Positions 27,544-36,076 of a DNA stretch of 64,000 nucleotides are shown in pieces. Location of the stretch: positions 1,369,001 to 1,433,000 of the forward strand of contig JAPWJY010000008.1 in NCBI GenBank assembly GCA_028283765.1, written 5' to 3'. This DNA is from Parvibaculaceae bacterium (GTDB lineage Bacteria > Pseudomonadota > Alphaproteobacteria > Parvibaculales > Parvibaculaceae). The position numbers and the translations under genes are program-made. The notes under the pieces are model-generated. The model was given only the letters and a program-made list of their open reading frames with translations, searched no databases and was not told the origin of the DNA. The stretch's first letter is position 1. Each line of letters opens with the position of its first letter.

Positions 27544-28533
27544 ATGAAACGTTTACTTCTTGCTGCCGGTCTTGCGTTCGGACTTTCCGCCCTCACGCCC
27601 GCGTGGGCTGCGGATATTCCGGCAACGCCGGAAGACGGCCCGGTCCGAATGGCGACCAACCCGTGGCTGGGCTATGGCCCATGGTACATAGCGCAGGAAA
27701 AAGGCCTGTTCAAAAAGAACGGGCTCAGCGATGTGTCCATCACCAATTTTGATTCAGGCAAGGAGATGATGGCCGCGATCAGCAGCGGGCAGGTGGATGC
27801 GGCGAATTTCGCCACCAACAACATTCTCCAGCTCATGCAGGTTGCCAATGACGCGGCGGTTGTCGTTCTGCTGGAGGATTTCAGCCTGACGGCGGACGCC
27901 ATCCTGAGCAAGGACATCAGCGACATCAAAGGCATCAAGGGTAAGCAGGTCGCCTTTGCCGAAGGCGAAACGAGCGATGTGCTGCTCAACTACGCCCTTG
28001 CCAAGAATGGCATGACCATCGACGACATCACCCGTGTGCCGATGCCCGCCGCCCAGGCTGGCACTGCGCTGATCGCAGGCCAGGTGCCCGTTGCCGTCAC
28101 CTATGAGCCCTATATCGGCTCGGCGCTGGCACAGGACAAGGACGCCAAGATCATCTATTCGGCAGGCGAGGATCCGGGCCTCATCAGCGACGTGCTGGTC
28201 GTCTCAAAGGAGATGCTTGAAAAGAGGCCGGGGCAGGTGCTGGCGCTCATCAACAGCTGGCGGGATTCCGTCAACTATTACCAGACGAATACGCAAGATG
28301 GCCGCGCCATCATCGCCAAGGCCGTCGGCGCGCCGCTGGAAGATCTGAAGACCGCCTTCGATGGCGTCAGGTTCTACTCGCTCGCGGACAACAAGAAATA
28401 TCTGTCGGGTGAATTCCAGACCAAGGTCGTTCCCGACATTCAGAAGGCCATGATCGCGGCCAAGATGCTGGATGGTCCTGTCGATACGAAAGCCATGATC
28501 GACACGCGCTTTGTCGAAGCCGCAAAGGACTGA
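27544..28533 (+). CDS. ABC transporter substrate-binding protein (NitT/TauT/SsuA type)
   Basis: Periplasmic binding protein of 329 residues. The signal peptide MKRLLLAAGLAFGLSALTPA ends at AWA-ADIP. The mature part opens with RMATNPWLGYGPWYIAQEKGLF, the usual start of the NitT/TauT/SsuA family that binds taurine, sulfonates, nitrate or pyrimidine precursors, and continues with SGQVDAANFATNNI. I choose ATG 27544, preceded by GAAGAGGC, over an upstream in-frame ATG at 27487 because the signal peptide starts here. It is in an operon with the permease and ATPase that follow and with the oxygenase genes before it. The ligand is not predictable. Confidence 0.92.
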   Translation: MKRLLLAAGLAFGLSALTPAWAADIPATPEDGPVRMATNPWLGYGPWYIAQEKGLFKKNGLSDVSITNFDSGKEMMAAISSGQVDAANFATNNILQLMQVANDAAVVVLLEDFSLTADAILSKDISDIKGIKGKQVAFAEGETSDVLLNYALAKNGMTIDDITRVPMPAAQAGTALIAGQVPVAVTYEPYIGSALAQDKDAKIIYSAGEDPGLISDVLVVSKEMLEKRPGQVLALINSWRDSVNYYQTNTQDGRAIIAKAVGAPLEDLKTAFDGVRFYSLADNKKYLSGEFQTKVVPDIQKAMIAAKMLDGPVDTKAMIDTRFVEAAKD

Positions 28534-28575
28534 TCCCCAAGTATCCCACAACAGCGATCAAGTGGAGCTACCAGT

Positions 28576-29394
28576 ATGGCGTACGCGGAAAAGCAGGCCC
28601 AGTCCTGGAAAAAAGGCCGATCTGGATTCAGGATGAGCGTGAGGATGCGCAATCTAGTTCTTGCGCTCACCAGCTTTACTGCGTTGATCGTCATCTGGAT
28701 GCTCATAACCGGAACAGGGGCGGTCCGGCCCCTGTTCCTGCCGGGACCTCCCAAGGTCCTCGCCACCCTCTACAAGACGGCGATGAGCGGGCAGCTTGCC
28801 GCGGATCTGTGGATCAGCCTGTGGCGCATCATGATCGCCTTCGCCATGTCGTGCGTCGTCGCCATTCCCGGCGGCATCATGATCGGCTCCTATAAAACCG
28901 CGAGCGCGCTGGTTCAGCCCGTGGTCGATTTTATCCGCTACATGCCCGTTGTCGCCTTCGTGCCGCTTTCCATCCTGTGGTGCGGCACCGGCGAATGGCA
29001 GAAATATGTGATCATCTTTGTCGGCACCTTTTTCCAGCAGATATTGATGGTGCAGGATTGCGTCAAACGGGTGCCCAAGGAGCTTGTCGACGTCGGCCGC
29101 ACGCTGGAAATGCCCGAGCACCAGATCATGCTAAGGATCGTGCTGCCCGCCGCCGCGCCCGGCATCTGGGATGCGATGCGGACGACTCTTGGCTGGGCCT
29201 GGTCATGGCTGGTGCTGGCCGAACTCGTCGCCGCCAACAGCGGTCTTGGCTACCGCATCACGGTCGCGCAGCGTTATCTCCAGACTGATCTGATTATCGG
29301 ATATGTGCTGCTGCTGGGCGTTCTCGGCCTGATCACCGACCAGCTCATGCGTGGTGCGGAAAAGCGCATGTTCGCCTATCTGGGAGCACAATGA
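28576..29394 (+). CDS. ABC transporter permease (NitT/TauT type)
   Basis: Inner-membrane permease, 272 residues, with about six helices; the first is at residues 27-48 (LVLALTSFTALIVIWMLITG). Family features are RPLFLPGPPKVLATL and the EAA loop VGRTLEMPEHQIMLRIVLPAAAPGIWDAMR. It sits 42 bases after the binding protein, and its stop overlaps the ATPase start as ATGA, so the two are translated in coupling. Confidence 0.94.
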   Translation: MAYAEKQAQSWKKGRSGFRMSVRMRNLVLALTSFTALIVIWMLITGTGAVRPLFLPGPPKVLATLYKTAMSGQLAADLWISLWRIMIAFAMSCVVAIPGGIMIGSYKTASALVQPVVDFIRYMPVVAFVPLSILWCGTGEWQKYVIIFVGTFFQQILMVQDCVKRVPKELVDVGRTLEMPEHQIMLRIVLPAAAPGIWDAMRTTLGWAWSWLVLAELVAANSGLGYRITVAQRYLQTDLIIGYVLLLGVLGLITDQLMRGAEKRMFAYLGAQ

Positions 29395-30191
29395 TGATCG
29401 CTTATCCCAAGCTGAAGGTTGAGGGTGTTTCAAAATTCTATGGCGATCCCTCCGCGCCGGTTGTCGTCGTCGATCATGTCGATATGCGGCTTGCCGATAA
29501 TGAGTTCGTGGCGCTTGTCGGGGCGTCCGGCTGCGGCAAGAGCACGATCCTTTCCATCGTCGCGGGCCTTCAGAAGGAATATCAGGGCGTCGTCCTTGTC
29601 GATAACAAGGAAGTGAACGGCCCGGGGCGCGACCGGGGCGTCGTCTTCCAGAGCTATACGCTGATGCCCTGGCTCACCGCGCTGGAGAATGTGGAATTCG
29701 CGCTGCGCGCCACCGGCACGCCGCGCAAGGAGCGGAAAAAGCTCGCCATGGATTATCTGGCGCTGGTCGGGCTCGACAAGTTTTCGGAGCGTTATCCAAG
29801 CCAGTTGTCCGGCGGCATGAAGCAACGTGTCGCCATCGCGCGGGCTCTTTCCTACCACCCTAAAATTCTGCTGATGGACGAGCCTTTCGGTGCGCTCGAT
29901 GCGCTGACGCGCCGCCACATGCATGAACTTCTGACGGCATTGTGGGAACGTCACCGCATGACGGTGCTCTTCGTCACCCACGATGTGGAGGAGGCGATCT
30001 TCCTGTCCGACCGGGTGCTGATCATGAGCAACCAGCCCGGCCGGATCAAGGAGGAGGTGGTCGTCGATCTGCCGCGTCCCCGCACCCATGATCTGCTGAC
30101 GACGCCGGTTTTTACCGGGCTTCAGCAGCGCGTGCTTACCTCCATTCGCGAGGAATCGATCAAACTCGCCAAGCTCGACGGGCTCGCCTGA
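29391..30191 (+). CDS. ABC transporter ATP-binding protein (NitT/TauT type)
   Basis: Nucleotide-binding subunit, 266 residues. Walker A is GASGCGKST, the Q loop is GVVFQSYTLMPW, the signature is QLSGGMKQRVAIARAL, and Walker B is ILLMDEPFGALD, followed by VLFVTHDVEEA. The C-terminus (IKEEVVVDLPRPRTHD) is typical of SsuB/TauB-like proteins. The ATGA overlap with the permease marks one transport unit. Confidence 0.95.
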   Translation: MMIAYPKLKVEGVSKFYGDPSAPVVVVDHVDMRLADNEFVALVGASGCGKSTILSIVAGLQKEYQGVVLVDNKEVNGPGRDRGVVFQSYTLMPWLTALENVEFALRATGTPRKERKKLAMDYLALVGLDKFSERYPSQLSGGMKQRVAIARALSYHPKILLMDEPFGALDALTRRHMHELLTALWERHRMTVLFVTHDVEEAIFLSDRVLIMSNQPGRIKEEVVVDLPRPRTHDLLTTPVFTGLQQRVLTSIREESIKLAKLDGLA

Positions 30192-30224
30192 GCCTCCACA
30201 CCGGCACATATCAAGGAACAGAAG

Positions 30225-30986
30225 ATGGATTTGGGTTTGAAGGGTCTGAAGGCGATCGTGACCGGCGGCACCAAGGGCATCGGCGGCGCTGTCGCCGAGA
30301 CATTTGCCCGCGAGGGCACTGATGTCGCCATCTGCGCGCGCTCGGCGGCGGACGTCGAGAAAATGGTGGCCGAGTTGCAGGCGCTTGGCGTCAGGGCGAT
30401 CGGCCGGGCCGTCGATGTCAGCGACGGCGATGCCTTGCAGGCATGGGTCCGCGATGTGGCGGCGGAGTTCGGCGGCATCGACATTGTGGTCGGCAATGTC
30501 AGCGCGCTCTCGATGGAGGATACCGAAGCAAGCTGGAACCTCGGTTTCCAGATCGACCTGATGCATTGCGTGCGGATGGTGGATGCGGCCATGCCCTATC
30601 TGGAACAAAGCAAGGCGGCCTCCGTTGTCGTCATTTCCAGCGTCTCCGGGCGCGAGGTGGATGCGATGTCGGGACCCTACGGGGCGTTCAAGGCGGCGCT
30701 GGTCCATTATGCCAAGGGCCTGTCGTTCCGCTATGCGGGCAAGGGATTGCGCGCAAATGCGGTCTCGCCCGGCGACACCTATTATGAGGGTGGCGTCTGG
30801 ACGCCGATGGAGCGCGACGATCCCAAGCTCTTTGCAGAATGTCTCGCGCTCAGCCCCATCGGGCGCATGGCCGAGCCGCAGGAAATCGCCAATGGCATCG
30901 TCTTCCTGTCCAGTCCGGCCGCAAGCTTCATCAATGGCACCAATCTGGTGATCGATGGCGCGCTGACCCGGGGCGTGCAACTTTAG
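30225..30986 (+). CDS. SDR-family NAD(P)-dependent oxidoreductase
   Basis: Short-chain dehydrogenase of 253 residues. The cofactor motif is TGGTKGIGG, the catalytic serine lies in VISSVSG, and the catalytic Tyr-Lys pair in YGAFK. The C-terminal pattern FINGTNLVIDGALTRGVQL is standard for the family. It follows the ABC ATPase by 33 bases and precedes the hydrolase by 5 bases. In this operon it could oxidise an alcohol or carbinol made by the Rieske oxygenase; the substrate is not known. Confidence 0.93.
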   Translation: MDLGLKGLKAIVTGGTKGIGGAVAETFAREGTDVAICARSAADVEKMVAELQALGVRAIGRAVDVSDGDALQAWVRDVAAEFGGIDIVVGNVSALSMEDTEASWNLGFQIDLMHCVRMVDAAMPYLEQSKAASVVVISSVSGREVDAMSGPYGAFKAALVHYAKGLSFRYAGKGLRANAVSPGDTYYEGGVWTPMERDDPKLFAECLALSPIGRMAEPQEIANGIVFLSSPAASFINGTNLVIDGALTRGVQL

Positions 30987-30991
30987 GGCCC

Positions 30992-31999
30992 ATGGAAGAT
31001 CACGAGATATTTCCGCTTGGCGATGTCGTGCTTCAGAGCGGCGATGCTCTGGAGCGCGCGCATATCGCCTACAAGACCTTTGGCGCGCTGGATTCCCAGG
31101 GTGGCAATTGCATCGTGCTGCCGACCTATTATACCGGCACGCATCATTCCTATGATGCCATGATCGGTCCGGACCGCGCACTCGATCCTGAGCGTTTTTT
31201 CATTGTTATCCCCGATATGTTCGGCAATGGCCTGTCGAGTTCGCCCAGCCTGCTCGATGATCCGCAAGGGCGTGCCCGTTTCCCGAAAATATCGGTGGTG
31301 GACAATGTGCTCTGCCAGCACCGGCTGATCGCCGGTCATCTGGGCGTAAAGAAAATCGCGCTGGCGGCCGGCTGGTCCATGGGGGGCATTCAGGCCTTCC
31401 ACTGGGCGGCCATGTTTCCTGAAATGGTTGAGGCCCTGCTGCCATGGTGCGCCACGGCGCGATGCTGGCCGCTCAATCGCGTCTTTCTGGAGGGCGTGCG
31501 TGCGGCGCTCGAAGCTGATCCGGTTTTCGCCGGCGGAGCCTGTCTCACGTCGCCGGTGGCGGGGCTCAAGGCGTTCGGGCGCGTCTATGCGGGATGGGCC
31601 TATTCGGCGGCCTTTTTCCGGGAGGCGCTTTACCGCGATCTCGGCGCGGCAACGCTGGAAGAATTTCTGGTCGCGTGGGAAGACGAGCATCTGGCATGGG
31701 ACGCCAATGATCTTCTCACCATGCTGTGGACATGGGCCCATGCCGATATCGGCCATATTCCCGGTGCCGGTGGAGATTATACCGTGGCGCTCTCCGCCAT
31801 CCGCGCCCGCACCCTGCTCATGCCCTGTGACAGGGACAGCTATTTCACCGTCGAGGAGGCCGAAATGGAGGCGCGCCACATAGCTGGAGCCGGGATTCGC
31901 ACTTTCCATTCCGCCTATGGCCACTGCGCCGGTGCGCCGGGCCGTTTCACCGCCGATATGGATTTTCTGGAGACGGCGCTGCGGGAACTGCTGGCGTAA
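30992..31999 (+). CDS. Alpha/beta-hydrolase, homoserine O-acetyltransferase (MetX)-like
   Basis: A 335-residue member of the alpha/beta-hydrolase fold that resembles MetX. The nucleophile elbow is AAGWSMGGIQAFHWA, the acid is likely in LLMPCDRDSYF, and the histidine is in YGHCAGAPG. True homoserine acetyltransferases sit with met genes. This one is the last gene of the oxygenase-ligase-transporter operon, so a hydrolytic role on an ester or amide intermediate is plausible. The start at ATG 30992 lies 5 bases after the SDR stop; the frame is open far upstream but that part overlaps the SDR. Confidence 0.85.
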   Translation: MEDHEIFPLGDVVLQSGDALERAHIAYKTFGALDSQGGNCIVLPTYYTGTHHSYDAMIGPDRALDPERFFIVIPDMFGNGLSSSPSLLDDPQGRARFPKISVVDNVLCQHRLIAGHLGVKKIALAAGWSMGGIQAFHWAAMFPEMVEALLPWCATARCWPLNRVFLEGVRAALEADPVFAGGACLTSPVAGLKAFGRVYAGWAYSAAFFREALYRDLGAATLEEFLVAWEDEHLAWDANDLLTMLWTWAHADIGHIPGAGGDYTVALSAIRARTLLMPCDRDSYFTVEEAEMEARHIAGAGIRTFHSAYGHCAGAPGRFTADMDFLETALRELLA

Positions 32000-32029
32000 A
32001 CATCCGGCTTGCAGGCAGGGCCAGCCCCT

Positions 32030-32800
32030 CTACTTCAATATCGTGAAGCCCTGTTTTTTAAAGCAGGCTTCGCCTTCCTTGCTCGCCAGAAAGGCAAGGA
32101 ATTTCGAGGAGGCATCGCCCTTCGCTTCCCTGGTCAGCGCGAACGGATAGATGATCGGCGGATGGCTGTCTTCGGGGAAAGTCGCCACAATCCGGACATC
32201 GGGATCGGCGCTGACATCCGAGCCATAGACCACCCCGATGGGCGCTTCCCCCCGCGAGACGAAGGCGAGCGCCGAGCGGACATTCTCGGCTGAGGCGAGC
32301 TTTGGCTCCATCTGCGGCCACAGGCCGAGTTTGGTGAAGGCGGCCCTGGCGTAGATGCCGACGGGCACGGAGGCGACATCTCCGGTCGCCCACCGGCTGT
32401 CGCCGATGGCACCCAGCAGAGCTTCGGCGGTCAGCGGCAGTGTCTGGAAGGGAGCATCCTTGCGGGCGACCACCACTAGCGTATTGCCGAGCAGGTCGAT
32501 CCGCGTCGCGGGCTGGATCAGGTCCTTCTTCGCCAGATAATCCATCCATTTGGTATCGGCGGAGGCGAAGACATCGGCCGGCGCGCCGCTTTCGATCTGT
32601 TTGGCCAGCACCGAGGAGGCGGCATAGGTGGCCCTGATCTCAATGCCGGTCTCTTTCGTGAAGGCGACGCCCGCCTCATCCACCGCGTTCTTGAGGCTGG
32701 CGGCGGCGAAAATCGTCACGCTCTCACCGGCAAGGGCAGGGTGAGCCAAAGTCCCGAGCAGCAGCAAGGCGAAGGCGAAGCGGATGTACGAGCGCAGCAT
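32030..32800 (-). CDS. modA: Molybdate ABC transporter substrate-binding protein
   Basis: Periplasmic molybdate/tungstate-binding protein of 256 residues. It has a signal peptide ending at LAHPALA-GESV, then the conserved VTIFAAASLKNAVDE, YAASSVLAKQIESGAPADVFASAD and VPVGIYAR blocks of ModA. The permease modB and ATPase modC are not adjacent, so it either works with components encoded elsewhere or is a solitary copy. It is convergent with the preceding hydrolase gene and lies upstream of nothing related on its strand. Confidence 0.92.
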   Translation of the reverse strand: MLRSYIRFAFALLLLGTLAHPALAGESVTIFAAASLKNAVDEAGVAFTKETGIEIRATYAASSVLAKQIESGAPADVFASADTKWMDYLAKKDLIQPATRIDLLGNTLVVVARKDAPFQTLPLTAEALLGAIGDSRWATGDVASVPVGIYARAAFTKLGLWPQMEPKLASAENVRSALAFVSRGEAPIGVVYGSDVSADPDVRIVATFPEDSHPPIIYPFALTREAKGDASSKFLAFLASKEGEACFKKQGFTILK

Positions 32801-32844
32801 GGAGTCCCTCCCGGCGATGGCCCATAAGGGCGAGCGCTGGAACT

Positions 32845-33240
32845 CTATGCCTTGCCGCGCGCGGCGTCGATGCTGAGAATGCCCGCGCCAAAGGCCGCAT
32901 ACTGAAGCAGGCCGCCAGTAATGGCGAGGTTCTTCAGGAAGTGAATCATCTGGTTCTGGTCGGCAAAATCATGATGGAAAACGAGCGCCGTCACGAGGGT
33001 GAAGAGCGCGAGAACCAGCGCCACCGGACGGGTGCGATAGCCTGCGAGCAGCAGCAGGCCGCCGCCGATCTCGACCAGCAGGGCGACCAGATAGCTGATG
33101 TCGGGCAGGGGCAGCCCGGCGGAGGCGATATAGGCCTTGGTGGCGGCCGGCGCGGCCACCTTCCCAAGACCCGCAAGCAGGAACAGGAGTGCGATCAAAA
33201 GCCGTCCGATTGGGGACAGATAGCGGACAGGACCGGTCAT
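32845..33240 (-). CDS. DoxX family membrane protein
   Basis: A 131-residue protein with four predicted helices. Hallmarks are the opening SPIGRLLIALLFLLAGLGKVAAP and LVALLVEIGGGLLLLAGYRTRPVAL, followed by HHDFADQNQMIHFLKNLAITGGLL. Family members are inner-membrane proteins of unclear redox-related function, often near quinone reductases. wrbA lies upstream on the same strand beyond a strong hairpin. Confidence 0.9.
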   Translation of the reverse strand: MTGPVRYLSPIGRLLIALLFLLAGLGKVAAPAATKAYIASAGLPLPDISYLVALLVEIGGGLLLLAGYRTRPVALVLALFTLVTALVFHHDFADQNQMIHFLKNLAITGGLLQYAAFGAGILSIDAARGKA

Positions 33241-33303
33241 GCGGATAATTCCTGATTATTGATGGGACTGTGCCTTGAGGTTTATCGGGCAGGCATCAGG
33301 AAG

Positions 33304-33335
33304 CGGACGCGATTTCAGGGGGGAAATCGCGTCCG
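33304..33335. terminator. 13-bp perfect hairpin downstream of wrbA
   Basis: Arms CGGACGCGATTTC and GAAATCGCGTCCG pair perfectly around an AGGGGG loop. It lies 50 bases after the wrbA stop (minus strand) and upstream of the DoxX gene. There is no T run, so it may be a terminator needing Rho or an mRNA-stabilising structure. Confidence 0.65.
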
Positions 33336-33384
33336 GTCCGGACACCGGTGGATCGATGGACAAGAAGAGAGAAGCGAGAAAGGA

Positions 33385-33984
33385 TCAGCCGAACAGTTTG
33401 GCCGCGGTCCTGGCGATCAGTTCGCCCTGATGGCGGGCGCCCTCAAGCTCGATGGCGCTCGGCTGGCGCGAACCGTCGCCGCCGGTCAGCGTGGTCGCGC
33501 CGTAGGGGCTGCCACCCACTATTTCATCCAGCGTCATCTGGCCCTGATGGCTGTAGGGCAGGCCGACGATGGTGAGGCCGAAATGCAGCAGGTTGGTGAT
33601 GATCGAGAACAGCGTCACTTCCTGGCCGCCATGCTGGGTCGCGGTCGAGGTGAAGGCGCCGCCGACCTTGCCGTTGAGCGCGCCGCGCGCCCACAGGCCG
33701 CCGGCCTGATCGAGGAAGTTCGCCATCTGCGAGGACATGCGGCCAAAGCGCGTGCCCGTGCCGACGATAATGGCGTCGTAATGTTCCAGATCCGCGATGC
33801 TGGCGACCGGAGCTGCCTGATCGAGCTTGTAATGGGAGGCCTTCGCCACCTCTTCGGGAACGAGTTCCGGCACGCGCTTGATGTCCACGGTCGCGCCTGC
33901 CGAGCGGGCACCCTCCGCGATGGCGTTCGCCATGGTTTCGATGTGCCCGTAGGCAGAATAGTAGAGGACGAGAACTTTGGGCAT
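33385..33984 (-). CDS. wrbA: NAD(P)H:quinone oxidoreductase, type IV (WrbA)
   Basis: Flavodoxin-like FMN enzyme that reduces quinones by two electrons, 199 residues. FMN-binding segments are [33 protein letters not shown] and [10 protein letters not shown]. The later [22 protein letters not shown] is typical of WrbA. The start at ATG 33984 begins directly at the conserved [10 protein letters not shown]; a longer in-frame opening to 34128 would overlap the divergent LysR gene. The LysR gene 127 bases away is its likely regulator. Confidence 0.95.
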   Translation of the reverse strand: MPKVLVLYYSAYGHIETMANAIAEGARSAGATVDIKRVPELVPEEVAKASHYKLDQAAPVASIADLEHYDAIIVGTGTRFGRMSSQMANFLDQAGGLWARGALNGKVGGAFTSTATQHGGQEVTLFSIITNLLHFGLTIVGLPYSHQGQMTLDEIVGGSPYGATTLTGGDGSRQPSAIELEGARHQGELIARTAAKLFG

Positions 33985-34111
33985 TGGTGAACTCCTTGGA
34001 GGACAAGCGCATGGGCGCAGAGAGGCTGCGCCGAAACTTGCAAAAAGATAGCCATTGGTTCCTTGAAATAAAATCCGTATAATTTCGACACAACTATTCA
34101 GGAAATTAGAT

Positions 34112-35050
34112 ATGAATGGCCCCGGCACGCCTACTCTGGACCAGCTTCAGGTACTGCTTGCGGTGGTCGAAACCGGCAGTTTCGCCGCCGCCGCCCGGCA
34201 TCTGGGCCGGGCCACCTCGGCCATCAGCTATGCCATCGACACGCTGGAGTCACAGCTCGATCTGGTGCTGTTCGACCGGGGCACCACCCGCAAGCCCAGG
34301 CTGACGCCGCAGGGTGAAGCGGTGCTGTCGGAAGCCCGCCTCGTTACCCATGGCGTGGACAGGCTCCGGGCGCGGGTGAGAGGGCTGGCGGAGGGGCTGG
34401 AGGCGGAAATTTCGCTGGTTGTGGATGTGATGTTTCCCACGGCCCGTCTGGTCGATGCCTTGCAGGCGTTCCAGACGGCTTTTCCGACAGTTCCGTTGCG
34501 CCTGCATGTCGAGGCTTTGGGCGCGATCACCCAGCTTGTGCTCAACGGCACGGCCAGTATCGGCATCAGCGGACGCTTTCATCTGAACGGCCAGGGCGTG
34601 GAACAGATCCAGATCGGTGGCACGCGCCTGATCCCCGTGGCGGCCCCCTTTCATCCGCTGGCCTGCCCGCAGGCGCAGATTCCGGGGGCGGGGCGCGACC
34701 ATATCCAGCTTGTGCTGACCGACCGTTCGCCGCTGACCGCTGGAATTGACTTCGGTGTAATCGGGGTCAAGACATGGCGTCTCGCCGATCTCGGCGCGAA
34801 ACATGCGCTGCTGCTGGCGGGGGTCGGCTGGGGCAACATGCCTGAAACCATGATCCGGGAAGATCTCGATGCTGGCCGGCTGGTGGAACTGAAATTGCCG
34901 GACTGGGGCGGCGGCATTTACGGCATGTCCATCATTCGCCGCACCGACAGCCATCCGGGCCCGGCAGGCCAATGGCTGATAGACCGCTTCGTCAGGCAGC
35001 TTGACGGCCTGCCGGATGAGGAGAGGGAACCTTATGTCACGGAGCCGTGA
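34112..35050 (+). CDS. LysR-family transcriptional regulator
   Basis: A 312-residue regulator. The winged helix-turn-helix is at residues 5-65 ([45 protein letters not shown]), and a periplasmic-binding-like effector domain follows. It is divergent from wrbA with a 127-base gap, the common layout in which a LysR protein controls its neighbour. The effector is unknown. Confidence 0.93.
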   Translation: MNGPGTPTLDQLQVLLAVVETGSFAAAARHLGRATSAISYAIDTLESQLDLVLFDRGTTRKPRLTPQGEAVLSEARLVTHGVDRLRARVRGLAEGLEAEISLVVDVMFPTARLVDALQAFQTAFPTVPLRLHVEALGAITQLVLNGTASIGISGRFHLNGQGVEQIQIGGTRLIPVAAPFHPLACPQAQIPGAGRDHIQLVLTDRSPLTAGIDFGVIGVKTWRLADLGAKHALLLAGVGWGNMPETMIREDLDAGRLVELKLPDWGGGIYGMSIIRRTDSHPGPAGQWLIDRFVRQLDGLPDEEREPYVTEP

Positions 35051-35136
35051 GGGGAGAGAAGTCAGGTTGATATTATGTTTGGCTCCTTAACATCACGAAC
35101 CTCAATCACCTTCTCCAAAGTCGTTGACATCAGAAA

Positions 35137-35571
35137 TCAGCAGTCCTTGCTTCCATAGGCCCACTCTTTAACTCGATCCTTCAAAGGAACACCGAACAGA
35201 GCATTTTGCCAAACAATCGTTTTAACCTCTGTCGTGCCGCCCTTGATTTCCTTCAGGTCTATTATTCCTTTTATTTCAGTGGCCATGGCAAGGAGCCCTG
35301 GGCGATGATAGGCCCACGTAAGAGTGGCGAATTTCGCAGACTCATCAATGTCAGTGTTAACATCAAAGTATGCTGGAGATGTCCAAGGTATGGCGAGACA
35401 TTTTCCCGCTGCGAATGAAATGTCTTTCAAAGTTTCAGGGAAAGGCTTTTGAATAATGAAAGAGCCTGTATCACTTGGATTCATCCGAATCTCATTTGGA
35501 TCGTCGGTTCCGCAAGCCGCAAGCAGACAGCTAATGGCGATGATTGTCAGAAGGCGGTTAATAACGGCCAC
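35137..35571 (-). CDS. Putative lipoprotein, hypothetical (copy A)
   Basis: A 144-residue protein with a lipoprotein signal peptide: charged start, hydrophobic stretch and lipobox LLAAC at residues 16-20. No family is recognised. It shares a layout with the next gene: lipobox, a CL pair after about 30 residues of mature sequence, a predicted beta-rich middle, and an ending EWAYGSKDC here against EKWGQGGKDC there. The paired cysteines (about residues 58 and 144) could form a disulfide. Codon use is less GC-biased than in the neighbours. The gene follows copy B on the minus strand with a 10-base gap, probably one transcript. Confidence 0.75.
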   Translation of the reverse strand: MAVINRLLTIIAISCLLAACGTDDPNEIRMNPSDTGSFIIQKPFPETLKDISFAAGKCLAIPWTSPAYFDVNTDIDESAKFATLTWAYHRPGLLAMATEIKGIIDLKEIKGGTTEVKTIVWQNALFGVPLKDRVKEWAYGSKDC

Positions 35572-35581
35572 TTGGTCTCGC

Positions 35582-36076
35582 TCAATTGAAATAGATTGTG
35601 GAAACGGGATTTACTCCGGGAGATGAATTAAGGGGCACCCCGCAGTCCTTGCCGCCTTGTCCCCATTTTTCAATCAGAGTGCCGAATTCTTTCCAGTTCT
35701 GAAAAGCAGGAGATACAAAAACAGAGACAAGAGCCCCTGTTTTTGTCGACATCACACTCACATGGGCCACGCCGATGTTCAGATTTTCCCTGTCGGCATA
35801 AGTAATATCGGCCTCATAAGTCGGATCTGTAAAAAGACCGTCCCCAAACGTCAATTGATGAAGTGACGCTTTTCCCGGCAAACACTTGACCATATTTGCG
35901 AGTATTTCCTGGGACACAGATTCATAATCCCGATTCACATCGAGTTTTTGAATCAGTGTCGATGTCTCCGCCACGTTCACAACCGTGCAGGCTCCAAGCG
36001 GTATCAAAAGAAAAAGCAGGCAGGAAAAAACAAGGAAGGAGCATGGCTTTCCCATCCAGATACTTTCATTTGACAT
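35582..36076 (-). CDS. Putative lipoprotein, hypothetical (copy B)
   Basis: A 164-residue protein with a hydrophobic signal segment and lipobox PLGAC at about residues 26-30. The mature part contains MVKCLPGKASLHQLTFGDGLF, YEADITYADRENLNIG, VSVMSTKTGALVSVFVS and ends after EKWGQGGKDC with a short tail. It looks like a diverged tandem duplicate of copy A. No known family was recognised. The lower GC of this two-gene unit compared with the rest suggests later acquisition. Confidence 0.75.
   Translation of the reverse strand: MSNESIWMGKPCSFLVFSCLLFLLIPLGACTVVNVAETSTLIQKLDVNRDYESVSQEILANMVKCLPGKASLHQLTFGDGLFTDPTYEADITYADRENLNIGVAHVSVMSTKTGALVSVFVSPAFQNWKEFGTLIEKWGQGGKDCGVPLNSSPGVNPVSTIYFN

Noticed and set aside
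29430-31181. 583-codon frame antisense to the ABC ATPase, SDR and hydrolase
   Set aside because: It spans three clear genes on the other strand and has no coherent domain content.
30992-31999. True homoserine O-acetyltransferase (metX)
   Set aside because: Sequence resembles MetX, but the gene ends an oxygenase-transporter operon and no methionine gene is near; only fold-level assignment is justified.
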